A stretch of DNA of 64,000 nucleotides, taken from the NCBI GenBank assembly GCA_963851415.1, contig CAWKPF010000002.1, positions 3,906,001 to 3,970,000 of the forward strand. Direction: 5' to 3'. A model generated the notes under the pieces. The model was given only the letters and a program-made list of their open reading frames with translations, had not been told where the DNA came from and did no database searches. Every line of letters begins with the position of its first letter. Position 1 is the stretch's first letter. Shown in pieces: positions 59,302-64,000 of the stretch. The stretch is from CAWKPF01 sp963851415. GTDB taxonomy: Bacteria > Acidobacteriota > Thermoanaerobaculia > Multivoradales > Multivoraceae. The translations under genes were made by a program, and so were the position numbers.

Positions 59302-60093
59302 ATGACTTCGCAGAATGTCCGCGTGGAGCGCGACGGGGCAATCACCACCGTGGTGCTGGCACGGCCCGAGGTGCGCAACGCGGTCGACAACGAGACCGCC
59401 CAGGCATTGGCCGATGCCTTCCGAGACTTCGATGCGGACGGCGCGGCGCAGGTCGCCGTGCTCTGGGGGGAGGGTGGCTCGTTCTGCTCCGGCGCCGACC
59501 TCAAGGCAGTGGCGCGCGGAGATCGGACCCCACGCTACGAGGCGGCCGCGTCGTACGAAGGGGACGGACCGATGGGGCCCTCTCGGATGAAGCTCTCCAA
59601 GCCCGTGATCGCCGCGGTCAGCGGCCACGCCGTCGCCGGTGGGCTGGAGCTGGCGCTCTGGTGTGATCTGCGGGTGTGTGAGGAGGACGCGGTCTTCGGA
59701 GTCTTTTGTCGACGCTTCGGCGTGCCGCTGATCGACGGAGGTACGGTGCGTCTACCCCGTCTGGTCGGACTCTCTCGGGCGCTCGACCTGATTCTGACCG
59801 GGCGTCCGGTATCGGCCGAGGAGGCGCTCCAGATGGGGTTGGCCAACCGGGTCGTGCCGAAGGGTACCGCTCGGGCCGAGGCCGAGGCCCTGGCCCGCCA
59901 GCTCTGCGCGTTTCCCCAGCGCTGCATGCGCACGGATCGTGAATCGGCCTATCGCAGCCTTGGCTCGAGTTTCGACGATGCGATGCAGCGCGAGTTCGCC
60001 CAGGGAATCAAGGTGATCGAGGAGGAGTCGATCGCCGGAGCGACGCGTTTTGCCGAAGGAAGGGGTCGACACGGGAGCTTCGACGATCTCTAG
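59302..60093 (+). CDS. Enoyl-CoA hydratase/isomerase (crotonase) family protein
   Basis: 263 aa. The crotonase fold has the oxyanion-hole segments FCSGADLKAVA and SGHAVAGGLELALWCDLRV. The Glu used by hydratases at the second catalytic position is not clearly present (the region reads RFGVPLIDGGTVRLPRLVG), so the reaction may differ from simple hydration. ATG 59302 has AGGAG 11 bases upstream. It is followed by an SDR gene after 91 bp. Confidence 0.9.
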   Translation: MTSQNVRVERDGAITTVVLARPEVRNAVDNETAQALADAFRDFDADGAAQVAVLWGEGGSFCSGADLKAVARGDRTPRYEAAASYEGDGPMGPSRMKLSKPVIAAVSGHAVAGGLELALWCDLRVCEEDAVFGVFCRRFGVPLIDGGTVRLPRLVGLSRALDLILTGRPVSAEEALQMGLANRVVPKGTARAEAEALARQLCAFPQRCMRTDRESAYRSLGSSFDDAMQREFAQGIKVIEEESIAGATRFAEGRGRHGSFDDL

Positions 60094-60184
60094 CCGTCGA
60101 GCCGGGCTGACACTCTCCCTTTGGGGGTGAGAGGGTCCCGCTGGGCGGTGATAGCCTGACGGCTCGCTAGAGACGAACCGACGA

Positions 60185-60988
60185 ATGCAACCCACGCTCG
60201 ACCTCGACACCCCGGAGCTCGAGACGCTGCCGCAGCGCGTCATCGTGACTGCCGGTGCGTCCGGACTCGGTCTGACCATCGCGACCGCGTTCTCCGAGGT
60301 CGGTGCCCGTGTCCACATCGGCGATGCTTCGGCTCGTTCGTTGGCCGAGGCGCTGGGCGACCATCCGGGAATTCATGGCACGGTGGCCGACGTGGCGGTG
60401 CCTGATGACGTCGACACGATGTTCCGCGAAGCTCTCGAGTGGATGGGTGGGCTCGACGTGCTGGTGAACTGTGCGGCGATCGGCGGGCCGCGGGCGGCGA
60501 TCGAGCACGTCGAGGCGGAGGAGTGGGAGCGCACCCTGCGGGTCAATCTCAGCGGGGCGTTCTTTTGCATCCGACAGGCGTCGTCGATCTTTCGTGCCCA
60601 GCAGAGCGGGTCGATCGTCAACGTCGCCAGCACGTCGGCCCGGACCGGTCTGCCGATGCGCACTCCCTTCGTGGCTTCGATGGCAGGAGTGCTCGGTCTG
60701 ACGGCGAACTGTGCCCGTGAGCTCGGTCCCGACAACGTGCGCTGCAACGCCGTGCTGCCGGGGGTGCTGGAGGACGAACAGGCCCGCGAGCTGGTCGAAG
60801 CCAGGGCGCGAGAGCGTCAGCAGTCCGCTGAAGAGGCCGAGGCGGAGTTCCTCTCTCACATCTCGATGCGTAGCTGGATCGACAGCACAGAGGTGGCCGA
60901 CGCCGTGATCTTCCTCGCCTCCGACAGGGCCCGCCACATCACCGGGCAAACCCTGGGGGTGTGCGGGAACGTGGAGTGGGAGGGGTGA
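60185..60988 (+). CDS. SDR-family protein lacking the catalytic Tyr-Lys pair
   Basis: 267 aa. The classical SDR framework is intact: cofactor loop TAGASGLGLTIA (about 22-33), NCAAIGG, and Ser in NVAST. Where YxxxK is expected, the sequence is FVASM (about 161-165), so Tyr is Phe and Lys is Met. The C-terminal GQTLGVCGN region is normal. Known active SDRs need Tyr and Lys, so it may be inactive, regulatory, or use another mechanism. It may be on one transcript with the crotonase gene. Confidence 0.85.
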   Translation: MQPTLDLDTPELETLPQRVIVTAGASGLGLTIATAFSEVGARVHIGDASARSLAEALGDHPGIHGTVADVAVPDDVDTMFREALEWMGGLDVLVNCAAIGGPRAAIEHVEAEEWERTLRVNLSGAFFCIRQASSIFRAQQSGSIVNVASTSARTGLPMRTPFVASMAGVLGLTANCARELGPDNVRCNAVLPGVLEDEQARELVEARARERQQSAEEAEAEFLSHISMRSWIDSTEVADAVIFLASDRARHITGQTLGVCGNVEWEG

Positions 60989-61073
60989 GCCGTTCGTGCC
61001 GTGGATCGTGGTTTTCACGAGCTGACGCGGCATCCCGCCCCTCGATAGTCTCGAGACGGGAAAGGAGACTCCG

Positions 61074-61484
61074 ATGACTATCGACACCCCAGCAGTCGCA
61101 ATCTGTTTCGAAGGCGAGACCTCGTCGACTTTCGAAGAAGCCGTAGCGCGGTGCCGCGAAGCACTCACCGAGGAGGGTTTCGGGGTTCTCTCCGAGATCG
61201 ATATCCAGGCCAAGATCAAAGAGAAGCTCGGGATCGAGCGCGAGCCCTTTTTGATTCTGGGGGCGTGCCATCCGCCTTCCGCGAATCGGGTCCTCGACGC
61301 CCGACCCGATGTCGGTGTGCTGTTGCCCTGTAATGTCACCGTCTCGGTGGAGAAGGGCCAGACCGTGGTTCGGGCAATGGATCCCTCCGGCGTGATGTCG
61401 ATGCTCGGTGACCCCGTGGTCAGCGAAGTCGGGGCCGAAGTCGGCGCGGCGCTGGCACGGGTCATCGCCGCCGTGACCGACTGA
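61074..61484 (+). CDS. DUF302 family protein
   Basis: 136 aa. Single DUF302 domain: FEEAVARCREALTEEGFGVLSEIDIQAKIKEKLG, then LGACHPPSANRVLDA with a Cys-His, and LLPCNVTVS with a second Cys. The family is small and cytoplasmic, of unclear role, sometimes linked to sulfur or thiol metabolism. AAAGGAGA stands eight bases before ATG 61074. Confidence 0.9.
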   Translation: MTIDTPAVAICFEGETSSTFEEAVARCREALTEEGFGVLSEIDIQAKIKEKLGIEREPFLILGACHPPSANRVLDARPDVGVLLPCNVTVSVEKGQTVVRAMDPSGVMSMLGDPVVSEVGAEVGAALARVIAAVTD

Positions 61485-61551
61485 CCACCGGCAGAGGCCG
61501 ACCTTCGGGCGGGGTCTGGCCCTGGGCCTATCTTTCGGCTGGGCCTCGGTC

Positions 61552-61722
61552 TATACTGCGCGAGATTCATGGCGCCCCCCGGTTAGCGCCCCTGCAAACG
61601 CGAAGCTGGCGCGGCGTCTCCCTCCTCGAAAGACTCCCCCGAACGCACAATCCCTTGTAGCTCCGTCTCGAACCGGCCCGTCTCACGACGGGTGGGCCGG
61701 AACTCGTCCTTTGGAGCAACCA
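61552..61722 (+). promoter_or_regulatory. Promoter -10 and structured leader of the rhlE-type helicase gene
   Basis: TATACT at 61552-61557 is a good -10 word; no good -35 is seen. A start near 61564 would give a leader of about 160 nt. Near its end CCGGCCCGTC-TCAC-GACGGGTGGGCCGG (61673-61700) folds as a strong hairpin 11 bases before the GGAG ribosome site. Long structured leaders are known for cold-induced DEAD-box helicase genes; this link is inference. Confidence 0.4.
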
Positions 61723-63063
61723 ATGCCTTTCGAACAACTCGGCCTCGAGGCCGGACTCCTGCGCGCGGTCAAAGCGCAGGGCTATACGCAACCGACCCCC
61801 ATCCAGACGCAGGCCGTGCCTGTCGTACTGGCGGGCCACGACGTTCTCGGTCGGGCCCAGACCGGCACCGGGAAGACCGCTGCCTTCACTCTCCCGATGC
61901 TGCAGCTGCTCGGCTCGCGGCAGAGCAAGAGCCGTGCGCCTCGGGCGCTTGTGCTGACCCCGACCCGCGAGTTGGCGGCCCAGGTGAACGAGAGCGTCGA
62001 GACCTACGGTGCGCACATGAGGTTGCGCTCGACGGTGATCTTCGGCGGCGTCTCCATCAATCCCCAGAAGAGCGCACTGCGCCGCGGCGTGGACATCGTG
62101 GTGGCCACGCCTGGCCGCCTGCTCGATCACGCCGGACAGGGCACCATCGATCTGTCGGAGATCGAGATCCTGGTTCTCGACGAGGCCGATCGGATGCTCG
62201 ACATGGGCTTCATCCACGACATCCGCAAAGTGCTGAAGCTGTTGCCGAAACGCCGCCAGAATCTGCTCTTCTCGGCCACGATCTCCGACGAGGTGAAGCG
62301 CCTGGCCGACAGCTTTCTCTACCAGCCTCGCTCGATCGAGGTGGAGCGCCGCGCGACGGCGGCGGAGACGGTGACCCAGCACGCCTACCGCGTGGAAAAG
62401 CAGCGCAAGCGCGATCTGCTGATCCACCTGATCGCATCAGGGGACTGGTCGAGGGTGCTCGTGTTCACCCGGACCAAGCACGGAGCCAACCGGCTTGCCC
62501 AGCAGTTGGTGCGCGCCGGTATCGAGGCCGCTGCCATCCACGGCAACAAGAGCCAGACGGCCCGGACCCGGGCGTTGGCTCAGTTCAAACAGGCACAGGT
62601 GCGCGTGCTGGTCGCGACCGACATCGCGGCTCGCGGACTCGACATCGATCGCCTGCCGCACGTGGTCAACTACGAGCTGCCCAACGTGGCCGAAGACTAC
62701 GTGCACCGCATCGGCCGCACCGGTCGGGCCGGTGAGGAAGGCGCCGCCATTTCACTGGTCGGAAGTGACGAGGCCAAGTATCTCCGCGACATCGAGCGCC
62801 TACTGAACAAGGAGATCCCGGTGCTCCCGGTGCCTCACTTCGAGCCCTCGACACTGGCTGAGCTCCCGGAGCGGTCGCGCCAGACGGAGTTCAGGCCGCA
62901 CGGTCAGCGTAAGGCGTCGGCCAAGAAGAAGCCGCGTCCCGTGGGCAACTCCCGACGTGGACAGTCCCGCTCCGGCAGCAACGCTCAGTCTGGGAGCGGT
63001 CCCGCTCCGGCTGGTCAACGCCGGCGTCGTCCGCGCAGTGGTGCTCGGCGCAAGGTCGGCTAG
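61723..63063 (+). CDS. rhlE: DEAD-box ATP-dependent RNA helicase, RhlE type
   Basis: 446 aa from ATG 61723. All helicase motifs are present: Q motif YTQPTPIQTQAVP, motif I AQTGTGKTAAF, PTRELAAQ, motif II VLDEADRMLDMGF, motif III SATIS, RTKHGANRL, ATDIAARGLDI and HRIGRTGRAG. The tail (about 375-446) is basic and low-complexity, as in other RhlE proteins, and probably binds RNA. A TTG at 61711 is in frame but ATG is preferred (GGAG 10 bases upstream). Confidence 0.95.
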   Translation: MPFEQLGLEAGLLRAVKAQGYTQPTPIQTQAVPVVLAGHDVLGRAQTGTGKTAAFTLPMLQLLGSRQSKSRAPRALVLTPTRELAAQVNESVETYGAHMRLRSTVIFGGVSINPQKSALRRGVDIVVATPGRLLDHAGQGTIDLSEIEILVLDEADRMLDMGFIHDIRKVLKLLPKRRQNLLFSATISDEVKRLADSFLYQPRSIEVERRATAAETVTQHAYRVEKQRKRDLLIHLIASGDWSRVLVFTRTKHGANRLAQQLVRAGIEAAAIHGNKSQTARTRALAQFKQAQVRVLVATDIAARGLDIDRLPHVVNYELPNVAEDYVHRIGRTGRAGEEGAAISLVGSDEAKYLRDIERLLNKEIPVLPVPHFEPSTLAELPERSRQTEFRPHGQRKASAKKKPRPVGNSRRGQSRSGSNAQSGSGPAPAGQRRRRPRSGARRKVG

Positions 63064-63082
63064 CGACCCTCCGATCCCTGGC

Positions 63083-64000
63083 TCAGGGAGCGGTTTCGCG
63101 CATCAGTTCTCGCGTGAGACTGCCCCCTGAGAGGACGGCAACGGAGAGGCCGCGCTCTTCTGGGGAAACCTGGAGAGCTGCGGCCACCGTGATCGCACCA
63201 GCGGGCTCGACCCACATCTTGTGACGGTGGGCCAGGGTGCGCACCATCTCTCGTGTGGCGTCGTCATCGACGGTGACCACCCGGTGGGTGAGATCGCGCA
63301 GCATCGGGAACATCTCTTCGGTGATGTAGGGCACCGCCACTCCGTCGCAGATCGTCGAGCAGGGGACTTCCACCGGAGCTCCCCGCTCGATCGCGGCGCT
63401 CAGAGCCGCGCAGCCCGCAGGTTCCACCGCCCAGATGCGTACCTTCGGCAGCAGTGCCTTCAAGGCACTCCCGACGCCGCCCATCAATCCACCGCCGCCG
63501 ACCGAGACGAACAGCGAGTCGATCTGGGGAAGGTCGGCAGCGATCTCGAGGCCCATGGAGCCGTGCCCGGTCAAGACCCGGCGATCGGTCCAGGGATGCA
63601 CGAACGACCAGGGTTCGGACTCCCAGCGGTGCTCCTTGAGGTAGGCGAACACCTCCTCGGTGGGCACCAACACGGGGTCCCCGCCCAGCGCGCGCACGGC
63701 CTCGATCTTGGCCGAGGGGGCACTCTCGGGCATCAGGCTGCGCGCCGCCACGCCGAACCAGCGCGCGGCCCAGGCGAGGGCCTGTGCCGTGTTCCCCGCT
63801 GACACGGTGCTCACTCCCCGGGTCCGCTCCTCCTCGCTCATCGAGGCGACCGCCCAGAAGATGCCCCGCAGCTTGAATGAGGTCACCGCCTGGAGGATCT
63901 CGGGCTTGAGCAGGAGCGCCGGCTCGGCGAAGTGAAGATCGTTGTTGCGGTAGGGCACCAGCGGTGTGTGAAGGACCACCTCGCGGAGCGCCTCGGCGGC
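63083..64000 (-). CDS. PLP-dependent threonine/serine dehydratase-like enzyme (partial, 5' end outside)
   Basis: 305 codons are in the window; coding continues past the right edge, since codons AAEALREVV precede the GTG at 63979. The fold-type II signature has the Schiff-base lysine in AVTSFKLRG, the substrate loop SAGNTAQALAW, and the glycine-rich phosphate loop SVGGGGLMGGVGSAL. The catalytic C-terminal end (SGGSLTRELM) is complete. It may be a threonine dehydratase, serine racemase, or a related lyase. No regulatory ACT domain is attached. Confidence 0.85.
   Translation of the reverse strand, partial: AAEALREVVLHTPLVPYRNNDLHFAEPALLLKPEILQAVTSFKLRGIFWAVASMSEEERTRGVSTVSAGNTAQALAWAARWFGVAARSLMPESAPSAKIEAVRALGGDPVLVPTEEVFAYLKEHRWESEPWSFVHPWTDRRVLTGHGSMGLEIAADLPQIDSLFVSVGGGGLMGGVGSALKALLPKVRIWAVEPAGCAALSAAIERGAPVEVPCSTICDGVAVPYITEEMFPMLRDLTHRVVTVDDDATREMVRTLAHRHKMWVEPAGAITVAAALQVSPEERGLSVAVLSGGSLTRELMRETAP

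Overview
The window is high-GC chromosomal DNA from a Gram-negative, aerobic, heterotrophic bacterium. Signs of this are periplasmic and lipoprotein signal peptides, a Spy/CpxP-like protein, a flavin L-2-hydroxyglutarate oxidase, a copper amine oxidase, and a cytochrome c fused to a copper type II monooxygenase fold. The mix of ASPIC/UnbV repeat proteins, a Myxococcus-type PilZ protein, DUF4920, DUF2306 and a large polysaccharide locus points to Acidobacteriota (Thermoanaerobaculia-like), Myxococcota or a related lineage. That placement is inference. I saw no phage, plasmid, CRISPR, rRNA or tRNA signal.

Layout. 1-3.9 kb: an OmpR-type response regulator and sensor kinase read leftward, and a Spy/CpxP-like gene reads rightward across a shared region with TTTACAG repeats. 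The Spy-like gene ends in a 137-bp multi-hairpin element followed by a strong terminator. 3.9-11.1 kb: metabolic and membrane genes (DUF1611, DUF924, NnrS-like haem protein, cytochrome/copper oxidase, beta-hydroxyacid dehydrogenase, DUF2306, alkyladenine glycosylase, DUF4920). 11.1-12.9 kb: a REP-associated tyrosine transposase (RAYT) flanked by short tandem and direct repeats. 12.9-31.4 kb: UnbV protein, prolyl oligopeptidase, CPBP protease, hydrolase-lhgO-pheA region, a large PilZ membrane protein, two paralogous medium-chain dehydrogenases, MscS channel, DJ-1 lipoprotein, P5C dehydrogenase and MaoC hydratase. 31.4-31.7 kb: three 90-bp tandem repeats between convergent genes. 31.7-33.7 kb: copper amine oxidase.

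33.8-50.1 kb is a surface-polysaccharide locus. It holds GT-C and YfhO-like membrane proteins, a flavin oxidoreductase, three PLP sugar aminotransferases, a Gfo/Idh/MocA oxidoreductase, two left-handed beta-helix acetyltransferases, a GT2 transferase, an SDR epimerase, a flippase-like UPF0104 protein and an adenylate-forming ligase. The Gfo/Idh, aminotransferase and acetyltransferase set resembles WbpB/WbpE/WbpD, which make diacetamido uronic acids. The other aminotransferase/acetyltransferase pair resembles perosamine- or Pgl-type amino-sugar modification. The last two genes of the locus each carry an apparent +1 frameshift.

50.1-64 kb: two M20 peptidases, an SpmA/SpmB-like membrane protein, the second copy of the 137-bp element (inverted), a ParB-like protein fused to a degenerate kinase-type module, another GT-C protein, FprA-type ferredoxin reductase, crotonase, an SDR lacking the catalytic Tyr/Lys, DUF302, an RhlE-type helicase with a structured leader, and a PLP ammonia-lyase/racemase cut by the window edge.

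The most unusual signals are the paired 137-bp elements that begin exactly at the stop codons of two signalling-type genes, the ParB/kinase-like fusion, the 90-bp hairpin repeats, and the catalytically altered SDR.
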